In this document: positions 10,801 to 18,700 of the stretch, one piece after another
Layout of the letters: each line of letters begins with the position of its first letter
Position numbering within the stretch: the first letter of the stretch is position 1
Origin: CAZSWS01 sp964610765
GTDB lineage: Bacteria; Bacteroidota; Bacteroidia; Bacteroidales; Tannerellaceae
Direction: 5' to 3'
Assembly: GCA_964610765.1 (NCBI GenBank)
Contig: CAZSWS010000007.1
Location: 1-60,323, forward strand
Length of the DNA: 60,323 nucleotides
Position numbers and translations under genes: made by a program
Notes under the pieces: model-generated
Seen by the model: the letters and a program-made list of their open reading frames with translations, nothing else
The model's database searches: none
What the model was told of the DNA's origin: nothing

Positions 10801-10888
10801 TAATGGCATTACCAGTATCCAAAGCATGTATGCTCCGGAATTCACCTCACACTCTGCCGGTGAAACCATCACCGTCTCCGGTGAATAG
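4805..10888 (+). CDS. Alpha-2-macroglobulin family protein with inserted SusC-like TonB plug
   Basis: This is a 2,027-residue exported protein (signal peptide ends near GMIAQ). An alpha-helical N-terminal part (about 20-360) is followed by MG-type beta domains with the MG2 signature IFTDRSIYRPGQTVYYKSI (about 577-595). Residues about 1128-1248 form a SusC-type plug: GTQRKVSVVGSITSV, GGRVAGV, VRGISSFNS, ALVFIDG, ILKDASATAIYGARGANGV. The A2M domain then resumes with ETAFFYPQLRTNEQGE and TTWRFRALAHDKQ, followed by the helical TED-like region. That region has PTNENA where thioester members carry CxEQ, so no thioester is expected. The gene stands alone, so its role in envelope defence or other work is unproven. 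Confidence 0.88.
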   Translation: MRKYLFITLFLSLGLGMIAQTSNNKYEKDWEQIEQYKELANPQSAINALDEMLERAVAEENSTQVIKIYINRAKFKKDIFREGDTDLAFKLEEMCVTEQNAALKALLHSIIAEDYAAYYKRHHWKISQRSALLDVVPEDVEEWSTNLFITKITEHLEQSIQEIEVLKKHTTKEFDDIILLGQDKDKYPTMYDFLMKRAIDVLKKQPNISLNKINYKAEELAVSADEYVRLQLGNVEGTIGMLLQYYQNYQKDLMNRNLIYTVGLMDIDRFVYLKEISDGLTNSLLLDAFLKLTEKYESNEVYTEIISKLIGYIGYFDWRERDKEQPQQVVKKQKYDWIQKGLNKYPNSYGARVLTKDLNRMEEPSLSVSGKYTIYPKKETELAIVYKNTQKIRNNFEFNLVRVEGNDTAFMKAYSMELISETTFLEDTVKLNLGVLPYGSYYFTLKNEEQEGYQLQGNSRFEFVVSSLISFTRNKAKGEYEIFVVDRQTGKPINGADVTAYTEKSVIETVQTNDLGVATLFITEAKLVEGNQHMFKYAVASGADKYMRKENIYLENYRWNNSSGRVDTKEDVYSIFTDRSIYRPGQTVYYKSIVLDYQSNPVPNKRCEVKLYNTNGDVVAEKKLRTNEFGSVAGEFVLPTGGLPGSYRINVDGKRTVEFSVEEYKRPTFDVTFDKITETYAFNEEVRLKGYAKNFSGILMQDAEVAYTIRREQFSFWRWQGGDSFLFDEGTVKTKEDGSFEIVFTPLPGDEKQGWFRDKNIYTFKVTASVTDLNGETQESSYTVHVSNLSMVIHIEMPDKLEKSSNEAIKFEAKNLEGEEIETSGTYVLYTLDKQDSIKSKVLEGEFQSGAQADLQKKLKKRPSGKYRLEVKAKDSKGNELIEKKDFLLFAYKDKRPPIQTNQWLVAKKATFSHDKPAEIIYGVSDKDIYVYYQLHRNEQVLERKVVKLSKKNRLFTIPYKEEYGDEIYASFTFVKDEKMQVEQVSILKEAEEPDIHLQVKLDVFRDKLRPGDKETWTISVKDSSNAPVESELLASMYDTSLDKLKSFTPWTLVRPTPYKERVSQLYYNQGSFFRIGGMGARYRWGAKESSGLSQNVINRFDILNWFDYIRAPYETYLVSDEEEVVVAAFGTQRKVSVVGSITSVNVDELSVPASANALGGRVAGVIDIQRSGEPGQDVSEFWVRGISSFNSVSDALVFIDGEESDMNSVYGLDPADIMSFSILKDASATAIYGARGANGVILVTTRKQGIEPEVRKNFQETAFFYPQLRTNEQGETRFQFTVPESNTTWRFRALAHDKQARSGLLEQFVVSKKELMVTPNLPRFFREGDKTSISTKVSNLSDVTQSGNVHIVFFDPITEKELSIPVEKQRQFFTLEKGASDAVAWTFEVPKGMDLLGCRIVAETETFSDGEQHALAVLSNRMLVTEAMPMTITKAGTHTFKLDKLMKDRSSTKENYRLTLEYAANPAWYAVQALPTMSLPTNENAVSWFASYYVNSLGASIVKQYPKVSSMIQAWTKQGGDKETLVSKLQKNEELKAVLLEETPWVLEAKDETEQMRRLSLLFDLNNTKQLTTAATTRLRELMNADGGWAWYKGMYSSRSITQYILYGYAKLREVGQMEYPDEIIKMQMEALRFADKCIVDDFERLKKNDAQWQNLTTISIAQLEYAYVRSHYRDIPINEKTREAERFYTAVASKNWTKLSLYGKSLLVVLLNQDGDKELAKKVARSISEYAVKDKEMGMYWPNNRTQVFMSLSAISTHVFLMEALESQGASKEEMNLMRLWLLNQKRTQSWESTHATMDAINALLTSDWLDESADPALIQVGGVEIEAENKELGTNYFKKAWTGTAITPQMGEVKVTTKESAPSFGGLYWQYFEDLDKITAQDASLSVQKQLFKEENTSTGKGLREITTQNPLKVGDRVTVRITVRTDRDMDFVHIKDMRASCFEPLQTISGIEWRDQLLYYRSSKDASTNFFIDVLPKGTYVLEYSVVVNRTGIYSNGITSIQSMYAPEFTSHSAGETITVSGE

Positions 10889-10908
10889 TTGTAGGGTGTA
10901 GGATAAAT

Positions 10909-10950
10909 AAAAACGGGATATGCATTCAGCATATCCCGTTTTTATTTGAG
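10909..10950. terminator. Bidirectional terminator between the macroglobulin gene and rpsP
   Basis: A perfect 15-bp stem (AAAAACGGGATATGC at 10909-10923, its complement at 10929-10943) has a 5-nt loop. A/T tracts on both sides let it end transcription of both convergent genes. Confidence 0.9.
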
Positions 10951-10963
10951 TGATAAGTGTATG

Positions 10964-11536
10964 TTACTCTGCTGCAGGAGCTTCTGCTTCAGGAGCAGCT
11001 TCTTCTTCAGTAGTAGCGGTTTGAGCAACTTCTTCAGCTGCCTCTTCTGCTTTCTTCGCAGCTTCAGCTTCTGCTATTTCAGCTTTTTTTGCTGCTAAAG
11101 CTTCTGCTTTGGCTTTGTTAGCTTCTTTTTCAGCATCAATAAGAGCTTTTTCTGTTGCTTTTTCTGCGGCAACTTCTTTGTCTTTTACTGCTTGTAAAGT
11201 AGCTTGTTTGTTTTGTAACCACTCTTTGAACTTAACATCTGCTGCTGTTTCGTCGAAAGCACCTTTCTTTACGCCATTCAGCAAGTGTTTTTTCAATAAT
11301 ACTCCTTCGCGAGAAAGGATGTTGCGGGCTGTGTCTGTTGGTTGTGCGCCCACTTGTAACCAATACAAAGCTCTGTCGAAATTCAAATCTATTGTAGCAG
11401 GATTAGTGTTCGGATTATAAGAACCTATCCTTTCAATAAATTTTCCATCACGTGGAGCCCTGCTGTCTGCGATCACGATGTGGTAAAAAGCGTAGTTTTT
11501 ACGACCGTGTCTTTGCAATCTAATTTTTGTTGCCAT
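10964..11536 (-). CDS. rpsP: 30S ribosomal protein S16 with long Ala/Glu-rich C-terminal tail
   Basis: The start is placed at the ATG at 11536 (MATKIRLQRHGRK), because the open frame upstream of it is non-conserved and overlaps the promoter. Residues 1-80 carry the S16 core (KIRLQRHGRKNYAFYHIVIA, DGKFIERIGSYNP). The remaining roughly 110 residues are a charged Ala/Lys/Glu helix with repeats such as KAEALAAKKAEIAEAEAAKK, ending in an acidic tail. Typical S16 is about 80-90 residues; extended versions occur in Bacteroidota. It is a small-subunit assembly protein. The tail's role is unknown. Confidence 0.95.
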   Translation of the reverse strand: MATKIRLQRHGRKNYAFYHIVIADSRAPRDGKFIERIGSYNPNTNPATIDLNFDRALYWLQVGAQPTDTARNILSREGVLLKKHLLNGVKKGAFDETAADVKFKEWLQNKQATLQAVKDKEVAAEKATEKALIDAEKEANKAKAEALAAKKAEIAEAEAAKKAEEAAEEVAQTATTEEEAAPEAEAPAAE

Positions 11537-11576
11537 ATTTGAATAATTTATTAAGCTAATTTGTATTAGCGGGTGC

Positions 11577-11605
11577 AAAGATAAAGCGAATAAAGATAGC
11601 ACCAA
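11577..11605 (-). promoter_or_regulatory. Promoter of rpsP
   Basis: On the minus strand, TATCTTTG (11584-11577) fits the -7 box. A TTG lies 18 bp upstream (11605-11603), close to the expected -33 spacing. The start codon is about 40 bp downstream. Confidence 0.7.
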
Positions 11606-11619
11606 AGTTTTAGGGATTA

Positions 11620-11652
11620 AAAAAGCCATTCATGAAGTATGAATGGCTTTTT
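11620..11652. terminator. Terminator of the TPR lipoprotein gene
   Basis: A perfect 14-bp stem (AAAAAGCCATTCAT and its complement) has a 5-nt loop and A/T tracts on both sides. It lies just past the minus-strand gene ending at 11674 and upstream of the rpsP promoter. Confidence 0.88.
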
Positions 11653-11673
11653 ATAAGTGTGTCAGACTGACTT

Positions 11674-13365
11674 TTATTTCACAAGATTTGCGAATTCCGA
11701 GTTTGCAACAAATTTAGCAAATTCGATATCGTTTGCTGCCTCTTTGGCTAAAGCTGGGTTTTTAGAGATAGCAGTTTTTAGGTTGCTAACAACACCGCTT
11801 GAGTCGTTTGTGCGAGCTGCAACAATAGCTTTCAAATAAGCTGTAGTAGCATCTGGGTTTTCAACAGCATTCAATGTTTGTGATGCTTTGTTATAGTCTT
11901 TAACTAGAAGTTGAGCAAGAGCTGCGTTGTTTGTTTTAGAAGCTCCTAAAGAGTTAACCGCTTTTGCATACTCTCCTTGTTTTAGATAAAGAAGACCTAA
12001 TGATTCGCTTAGTTCTCTAGCGTTAGCTGCGTTACCAAACATTTGTTGAGCTTTAGCTTTATCACCTTTTGTAAGAGCGATTAAACCTAAGTTCATGTTT
12101 GATTCCGGATTGTTTTTCAACTGGTTAGCTTTATTGAAGTTGCTTTCAGCTGAAGCTACATCACCAGCTTTGAAACGTTGAACACCGTAGTTGTTCCATG
12201 TGCGGAAATCGTTAGGATAAAGTTCAGTTGATTTTTTATAGATTCTTTCTTTTTCAGCATTGTCTTTTGTCAATGTAGCAGCATAAAGAATTTCTTCAAT
12301 ATTTAGTTCGCTAGGATTGCTTTTAGCCAGTGCAGTGATTTCGTCATCAGATTTACCGATGATTTCAATGTTTGCAGTTAAGCGAGAGCGACGAAGTTGA
12401 GGAAGAATTTCTTCAGCTAGTTCGCTAAATACAGAAGATAGATTTTTGATTTCTTTTTCTCTTTCTTCAGCATCTGAATATCTAGCTAGTACACGAAGAA
12501 CTAAGTCTTTGTCTTGGATGTTTGATTTAGAAACTAATGCTTGGAAGCCTTCCCAGTCTTGAGCTGTATAACGAGCGTCAATAGGAGCACCAACTTCTGC
12601 TTTCTCCATTTCTTTTTCCAAGTATTTTCTTGTGTTCTCTTCACGTTTTTCTGCTAGTCCGGTGTTCAGTTTTACACCACCGTCAGGAGAAGCATAAGCT
12701 GAAATTTCCAGCGCTAAGTTTTGGTTAGGAGCTTCTTCTGCACTTTTAACCAAATCTTTCCAGTCTGAAATCTCGCCTTTGTTCAATTCTTGTGAACGAA
12801 GTTCAGCACGTTGAATAAGGAACATGATGTTTGCGTCATGAGCTTCTTTAATGATGCGTTGGAACTTGTCATCACCAATGGCTGGAGTAGAAGTAAGCGC
12901 ATCAGCCAATTCAGATGTTGCAACTACGCCATCAGCAATTTTCAATTCAGGTAGTTTAACCGTTTTCTTTTTGATTTTTGCATCAAAAGCTAAAAACAGT
13001 TCTGATTTTTTCATTTCAGGCTTGTATTCAAACTCTGAGCTCATTGAAACGTTACCACCATTTTTGTAAGAAATCATTTGGTTATTGCTTTTCACCTTTT
13101 CACCTTGATAGGTATAAGGAGTACCCCATGCTTCACCACCTTCATAACGAAGAACCGGTGTGATAGTTACTGTTGCATTTTTGTTGAACCATTTAGCCGG
13201 GAATGTGGCGTTGATGGTTACCGGCACTTTACCTCCAATCGCTTCTAGCGGTTGGGGATCAGTTTTTATATACTGATCAGCAAGTGGTTTTAATTTGCCG
13301 GAACAAGAAGAAAACATCACGATTGTTGCCAACACGATAAGTGGCATAAGAATCTTTTTGTTCAT
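11674..13365 (-). CDS. TPR-repeat lipoprotein with OmpA-like segment
   Basis: The product has 563 residues. The signal peptide ends in the lipobox FSSC (Cys21), so it is membrane-anchored. The first 160 residues look like beta-structured domains. Around residues 215-250 the segment LALEISAYASPDGG...LAEKREENTRKYL resembles the OmpA/peptidoglycan-binding fold. TPR-like helices (WNNYGVQRFKAGDVASAESNF, LGLLYLKQGEYAKAV) fill roughly 390-530. This suggests a periplasmic scaffold linked to the cell wall. Its partner is unknown and no neighbour points to a pathway. Confidence 0.75.
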   Translation of the reverse strand: MNKKILMPLIVLATIVMFSSCSGKLKPLADQYIKTDPQPLEAIGGKVPVTINATFPAKWFNKNATVTITPVLRYEGGEAWGTPYTYQGEKVKSNNQMISYKNGGNVSMSSEFEYKPEMKKSELFLAFDAKIKKKTVKLPELKIADGVVATSELADALTSTPAIGDDKFQRIIKEAHDANIMFLIQRAELRSQELNKGEISDWKDLVKSAEEAPNQNLALEISAYASPDGGVKLNTGLAEKREENTRKYLEKEMEKAEVGAPIDARYTAQDWEGFQALVSKSNIQDKDLVLRVLARYSDAEEREKEIKNLSSVFSELAEEILPQLRRSRLTANIEIIGKSDDEITALAKSNPSELNIEEILYAATLTKDNAEKERIYKKSTELYPNDFRTWNNYGVQRFKAGDVASAESNFNKANQLKNNPESNMNLGLIALTKGDKAKAQQMFGNAANARELSESLGLLYLKQGEYAKAVNSLGASKTNNAALAQLLVKDYNKASQTLNAVENPDATTAYLKAIVAARTNDSSGVVSNLKTAISKNPALAKEAANDIEFAKFVANSEFANLVK

Positions 13366-13464
13366 AGTAATTTTCAGTTTTAAATAATTTATTATTACGT
13401 CAATTAATTTTCTACTATATTATATATTAATGCATTTTGAAGCTTGAATATACTATAAGATATA

Positions 13465-13496
13465 CAAAGTTAAAATTTTTTTTCCGCTGATTTCAA
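13465..13496 (-). promoter_or_regulatory. Promoter of the TPR lipoprotein gene
   Basis: On the minus strand, TAACTTTG (13472-13465) has a TTG 21 bp upstream (13496-13494). The leader to the start codon is about 95 nt. Confidence 0.55.
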
Positions 13497-13535
13497 ACAA
13501 AGGGCTAAAAAGCGATGATTTAATAGATATTAACA

Positions 13536-13549
13536 ATGTTCTCGAACAT
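13536..13549. promoter_or_regulatory. Inverted repeat between divergent promoters (operator candidate)
   Basis: ATGTTC-TC-GAACAT is a perfect 6+6 inverted repeat sitting between the minus-strand TPR promoter and the fumarase promoter. It could bind a dimeric regulator, but a single occurrence proves nothing. Confidence 0.25.
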
Positions 13550-13585
13550 ATTCGCCCTTCCCTATCAATGAAACAAATAAATCCG

Positions 13586-13593
13586 TACATTTG
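13586..13593 (+). promoter_or_regulatory. Putative -7 promoter box of the fumarase gene
   Basis: TACATTTG fits TAnnTTTG, 37 bp before the start codon at 13631. The -33 region is unconvincing. Confidence 0.5.
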
Positions 13594-13630
13594 TTTGTAG
13601 AAATATCAAACCAATTAATTAAAAACAGCA

Positions 13631-15280
13631 ATGGCAATACCTCCTTTTAAGTATCAAGAACCATTTCCAATGGGTAAAGATACAACAACTTATTATTTAT
13701 TGACAAAAGAACACGTATCTACTGTTGAATTTGATGGAAAAGAGATTCTTAAGGTTGAACCGGAAGGTTTAACAAAGCTAGCTAAAGCAGCTTTTCATGA
13801 TGCTTCTTTCTTTTTGCGTCCGGAACACCAAGAACAAGTAGCAAAAATCCTATCTGATCCTGAAGCTAGTGAAAACGATAAATATGTAGCCTTGTCTTTT
13901 TTAAGAAATGCGGAGGTTTCTGCAAAGGGTAAGTTGCCCTTTTGCCAAGATACTGGAACTGCCATTATTGTAGGAAAAAAGGGGCAACAGGTATGGACAG
14001 AAGGTTCAGATGAAGAAGCTCTTTCGAAAGGAGTATATGAAACCTATACAGAAGATAATCTCCGATATTCACAAAATGTTCCGTTAGATATGTATAATGA
14101 AAAGAATACCGGAACAAACCTGCCTGCTCAAATTGATTTATTTGCAACTCAAGGAGCTGAGTATAACTTTTTGTGTATTGCTAAAGGGGGAGGTTCAGCG
14201 AATAAAACCTATTTATATCAGGAAACAAAAGCCGTATTAAACCCTAAAACACTTGTGCCGTTTTTAGTTGAGAAAATCAAGTCATTAGGTACGGCCGCTT
14301 GTCCTCCTTATCATATTGCTTTTGCCATTGGTGGAACATCGGCTGAGGTTAACTTGAAAACAGTCAAACTGGCTTCGGCTAAATATTATGATAGCTTACC
14401 GACTGAAGGAAATGAGGGTGGTCAAGCTTTTCGTGACATCGAGCTCGAAAAGGAAGTGTTGGCTGAAGCTCAAAATATTGGACTAGGTGCACAATTTGGA
14501 GGGAAATATCTGGCGCATGATGTACGCATCATACGTTTACCCCGTCACGGTGCTTCTTGTCCTATTGGACTAGGTGTTTCCTGTTCGGCAGATAGAAATA
14601 TTAAAGCAAAAATAAATAAAGAGGGTATTTGGATCGAGCAAATGGAAACAAACCCCGGGCGTCTTATTCCTCAAGAATTAAGAAATGCGGGTGAAGGGGA
14701 TGCGGTGAAAATCGATTTGAATAAGCCAATGGCTGAAATTCTTAAAGAGCTTGACAAGTATCCGGTTTCTACACGTTTGTCTCTAAACGGTACTATCATT
14801 GTCGGAAGAGATATTGCGCATGCTAAACTTAAAGAGCGTATAGATAAAGGTGAAGGTCTTCCTCAATATATAAAAGATCATCCCATCTATTATGCAGGAC
14901 CAGCCAAGACTCCGAAAGGATATGCATCCGGTTCGTTTGGTCCTACCACGGCAGGACGTATGGACTCTTATGTAGATCTTTTCCAAGAAAACGGCGGAAG
15001 TTTAATCATGATAGCGAAAGGAAATCGCAGTCAACAAGTGACGGATGCCTGCAAGAAACATGGTGGCTTCTATCTGGGAAGTATCGGAGGACCTGCTGCG
15101 GTATTGGCTCTTGAGAGTATCAAGAAGGTAGAGGTATTGGAATATCCTGAATTGGGAATGGAAGCTATTTGGAAGATTGAAGTAGAAAACTTCCCGGCAT
15201 TTATTCTGGTTGACAATAAAGGGAACGACTTTTTTAAACAGTTAACTCCTTTACGTTCGTCTTGTCAAGTGAGAAAATAA
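13631..15280 (+). CDS. Class I fumarate hydratase (4Fe-4S)
   Basis: The 549-residue protein interconverts fumarate and malate in the cytoplasm. It has the full class I layout: N-terminal alpha domain with the KLPFCQDTGTA motif, then the beta domain (TTAGRMDSYVD, SIGGPAA). Three cysteines fit cluster ligands: Cys105 (PFCQDT), Cys224 (AACPPYH) and Cys318 (VSCSADRN), with Cys310 close by. In anaerobic Bacteroidales this enzyme usually serves the reductive branch from oxaloacetate to succinate. It is a single gene with its own promoter and terminator. Confidence 0.95.
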   Translation: MAIPPFKYQEPFPMGKDTTTYYLLTKEHVSTVEFDGKEILKVEPEGLTKLAKAAFHDASFFLRPEHQEQVAKILSDPEASENDKYVALSFLRNAEVSAKGKLPFCQDTGTAIIVGKKGQQVWTEGSDEEALSKGVYETYTEDNLRYSQNVPLDMYNEKNTGTNLPAQIDLFATQGAEYNFLCIAKGGGSANKTYLYQETKAVLNPKTLVPFLVEKIKSLGTAACPPYHIAFAIGGTSAEVNLKTVKLASAKYYDSLPTEGNEGGQAFRDIELEKEVLAEAQNIGLGAQFGGKYLAHDVRIIRLPRHGASCPIGLGVSCSADRNIKAKINKEGIWIEQMETNPGRLIPQELRNAGEGDAVKIDLNKPMAEILKELDKYPVSTRLSLNGTIIVGRDIAHAKLKERIDKGEGLPQYIKDHPIYYAGPAKTPKGYASGSFGPTTAGRMDSYVDLFQENGGSLIMIAKGNRSQQVTDACKKHGGFYLGSIGGPAAVLALESIKKVEVLEYPELGMEAIWKIEVENFPAFILVDNKGNDFFKQLTPLRSSCQVRK

Positions 15281-15306
15281 CTTATTCTATATTTAAATGT
15301 TAGAAG

Positions 15307-15337
15307 AGGCTGTTCTGTATAAGGACAGCCTTTTTTT
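15307..15337 (+). terminator. Terminator of the fumarase gene
   Basis: A 9-bp stem AGGCTGTTC/GGACAGCCT (one G-U pair) with a 7-nt loop is followed directly by seven T. It lies 26 bp past the stop codon. Confidence 0.9.
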
Positions 15338-15479
15338 GATTTTCTGCTAAGTATGTGGGCAAAGTATATGGAGTTGAAATATAGAAAAAACAGCTGATTC
15401 TTTAGTGATAGAAATAATCTACAACTGACATCCTGTCAGGTTGGGCGATTTGGTTTATCTTGCTTGTAATCAAGTTGTT

Positions 15480-15589
15480 GAAAAGATTATATAGAGTTGG
15501 AAAAAAGACTGTATTGAATTTTTAAAAAGGCTATAGTGTTTTTGTAAAAAGACTACTGTGTTTTGATCAAAAGACTATAGTCTTTTTTT
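15480..15589. repeat. 22-bp array with AAAAGACTATAGTCTTTT-like units
   Basis: Five consecutive 22-bp units lie at 15480-15501, 15502-15523, 15524-15545, 15546-15567 and 15568-15589. They vary around the palindrome AAAAGACTATAGTCTTTT, which is perfect in the last unit. The first unit is the most diverged. A second palindrome, CTGCCAT-A-ATGGCAG, follows at 15591-15605. Further left, an imperfect hairpin at 15422-15443 contains CTGACA-TCC-TGTCAG. The array fills most of the 510-bp gap between the fumarase and helicase genes. The period equals that of the elements at 1778 and 52388, but the sequence is unrelated. Confidence 0.75.
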
Positions 15590-15725
15590 TCTGCCATAAT
15601 GGCAGCCTTTTTCAGTTGAAATGAATTCGTTTTTTTCGTTATGGCTACTATGTTTTTTGAAGTAAAAAATGTCACCAGTATAATAATATCCGAAGGATGG
15701 CTCTTTGATAATGGACTCTTAGTGG

Positions 15726-15733
15726 TATCTTTG
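15726..15733 (+). promoter_or_regulatory. Putative -7 promoter box of the helicase-nuclease gene
   Basis: TATCTTTG fits TAnnTTTG and lies 57 bp before the chosen ATG at 15791. Confidence 0.5.
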
Positions 15734-15790
15734 TTTTCTAAGCAATTGCTTTATTAACTTAGGGCTTTGCTCTATGCTAAATATACAAAT

Positions 15791-18700
15791 ATGCTGACAA
15801 TTTATAAAGCTTCTGCCGGTTCCGGTAAAACGCATAAACTAACCGGAGAATATCTTCAGTTGTTATTTAAAACACCTGAAAACTATCGGCATGTTTTGGC
15901 CGTAACTTTTACGAATAAAGCTACTGACGAGATGAAAAGCCGCATTATGGAAGAACTCTATCATTTAGGTTCGGGCGCTCCGTCTGATTATATGGGTACT
16001 TTAAAACAAGAAACCGGCAAGTCTGAAGACGTCATAAGGAAGTTAGGTAAAGAAATTCTTATTCGTATACTGCATGATTTCGGAGCATTCAATATTAGCA
16101 CGATTGATCGATTTTTTCAACAAACAATTCGTTCGTTTACACGGGAAATAGGTCTGCAAGGAGGGTATGGTATAGAGATGGATACTGAATCAGTTCTCTC
16201 AGAAGCCACCGACAGGCTCCTTTTGTCATTAGATCAGCCGGGTAATAACGAGTTGATTGATTGGATGATCCGTTTTGCCGAAGACAAGATAGAAGACGGA
16301 GGAGGTTGGAATATTCGGAATGATATTTTAAAGCTGGGTAAAGAGATTTTCAAGGAAAAATATAAAGTTTTTGGTGAAGAATTAAGCAAGCGATTAGCAG
16401 ATAAGAAAGTCTTGTCATCTTATATTCAAACATTAAACCGAATCATAAAGCAAACAGAAGACGAATCTCGCAAACTAGGGGAAGAAGGCTTACGTTTGAT
16501 AGCCGAGTATGGTCTTGAGCCAATCGATTTTAAAGGAGGCAGCAAATCCGGCATGCGTTTCTTTGATCAGCTTGCTTCGGGTGCGTGTGTCCCTCCGGGA
16601 AAATCTTTCCAAAACTTTTTGAATGAAGTAGAAAGCTGGTACACGGCAAAGACGCCTGCTGATCTAGTGGCAGCTATCACTCGGGCGTATAGCGGTGGAT
16701 TATATGGCGTAGTTGAGTCGGTAATGCACTTCTTTTCGTCAATGACCTATTATAATACTGCCCGTGAAATTGTCCGATACTACTATACATTGGGTATCCT
16801 GTCTGATTTGTCTATTCATGTTGCTGCGTGGCGAGATGAAAAGAATAAAATGTTGATAGCAGACACAACCGAATTGCTAAACCGGGTCATTGATGGGAGT
16901 GATGTGCCTTTTATATATGAAAAGATAGGTACCCGCATCGGTTACTATATGATTGACGAGTTTCAAGACACAAGCCGTATGCAATGGGAGAATTTTCTTC
17001 CGCTTTTGAAAGATAGTTTAGCCTATAAAAACCCGAACTTACTTGTTGGTGACGTGAAGCAGAGTATCTATCGCTTTCGTAATTCAGACTGGACACTGTT
17101 AAGTGAACAAGTAGATCGTGATTTTGATGTTCGCCAGGTAAAAAAAGAAACCTTAATGGTGAACTGGCGAAGTTTTCGGGAGATTGTTTTATTCAATAAC
17201 GAGCTTTTCGAGTCAGCTCCTCAATTATTGCAACAATTACTCAATGAGCAACTGGCAGAATCCTCATTAGTTGACGAAAAGAAGGAAGAATTGTCGCAAA
17301 CAATCATCCATGCATACAGCGAAAGCGCACAACAGGTAGCACCTAAACTGAAAGAAAAAGAAGGACATGTACAGCTTCATTTTATCTCAGACACAGAAGA
17401 GGAAAAGGCGCCGGAACTCATCTTAAATCAGTTGCCTGAGACGATTGAACAGTTGCAAAAAAATGGCTATGAGCCTAAAGATATAGCCGTATTAGTCAGG
17501 CGTAATAAGGAAGGAGCGCAAGTCGCTGAGGCGCTGTTAGCTTATAAGATGAAGCACCCTGAAAGTCCTTATACGTTCGATATTGTTTCAGACGAAGCTT
17601 TATTTGTTTCTTCCGCCTCTTCGGTTCGTTTTCTTATTAGTTTGTTCCGTCATTTAGACCGTCCAAAAGAAGACTCGCTACGTCAAATTGTATGGATTAA
17701 TTTGCAGCTGTTGAATATTGATGGTGAGCCAATAGATCAGACAGTGCTGGATGAAAAGATAAAAACCGTTACTCGACATTCATTGTATGAGACAGCTCAG
17801 CATGCATATATGCTATTTTTTAATTATTTCCCTCCGGAAGAACAGGCATATATTCAATCTTTTTTAGATATGTGTATAGAGTTTGCCCCTCATGATACAG
17901 CAGATTTAGGCAACTTTATTCGCTGGTGGGACGAAACGGGTCATCGGGCAACCGTAATTACACCTGACTCTCAAAATGCTATCCGAATTTTGACCATTCA
18001 TAAATCAAAGGGACTAGGATTCAAAGCGGTGATTATTCCTTTTGCCAATTGGGAGTTGGATCATTCTCATTTAAACAGTCCTATATTATGGTGCCAGACG
18101 AGTCAAGCCCCTTTTGACGCCTTGCCTCTTGTGCCTATATTATATGGAAAAGGATTGACTGATACATTCTTTTCAGAAGACTATTTCGAGGAAAAGATGC
18201 AGACTTATATGGATAGTCTTAACACCCTCTATGTAGCCTTTACTCGAGCGAAAGAAGAGCTGATAGTGTTTGCTCCTATAAGTAAAGGAGATAGCTTAAG
18301 ACGTGTGAGTGACTTGTTGCTGACAACTGTTCAAAACAGTATTACTTTAAGCTCTAAGCTACGTGAGGAGGAAGAAAACAACCGGTTGTTTGAAGCCGGT
18401 TCGTGGTGCAAGTCACAATCGGTACAAGAAGATTCGATTGCTCAGTTGCCTTTGCAGCCTATCTTGCAAACATCGCCTGATAAACGTATGCATCTTCGAC
18501 TCAGAAAGAGTAGTACTTTCTTTAATGATACCAATAAGCAGCATGGCATTCTTATGCATGAAATATTAAGTGAGATACGTACAGAAATAGATATACACGA
18601 AGCTGTAACGCAGCGATACATGATGGGCGAAATAGAAAAAGGAGAAGTCAGTCAATTGATTGAAACATTACATCAGTTAATAAACAGTGATGGAGCTGCT

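Noticed and set aside
11537..11629. N-terminal extension of S16
   Set aside because: It covers the promoter and a non-conserved hydrophobic stretch; S16 normally begins at MATKIRL or a similar sequence.
15480..15589. CRISPR or simple sequence repeat
   Set aside because: No spacers are present and the 22-bp period is too long for slippage-type simple repeats.
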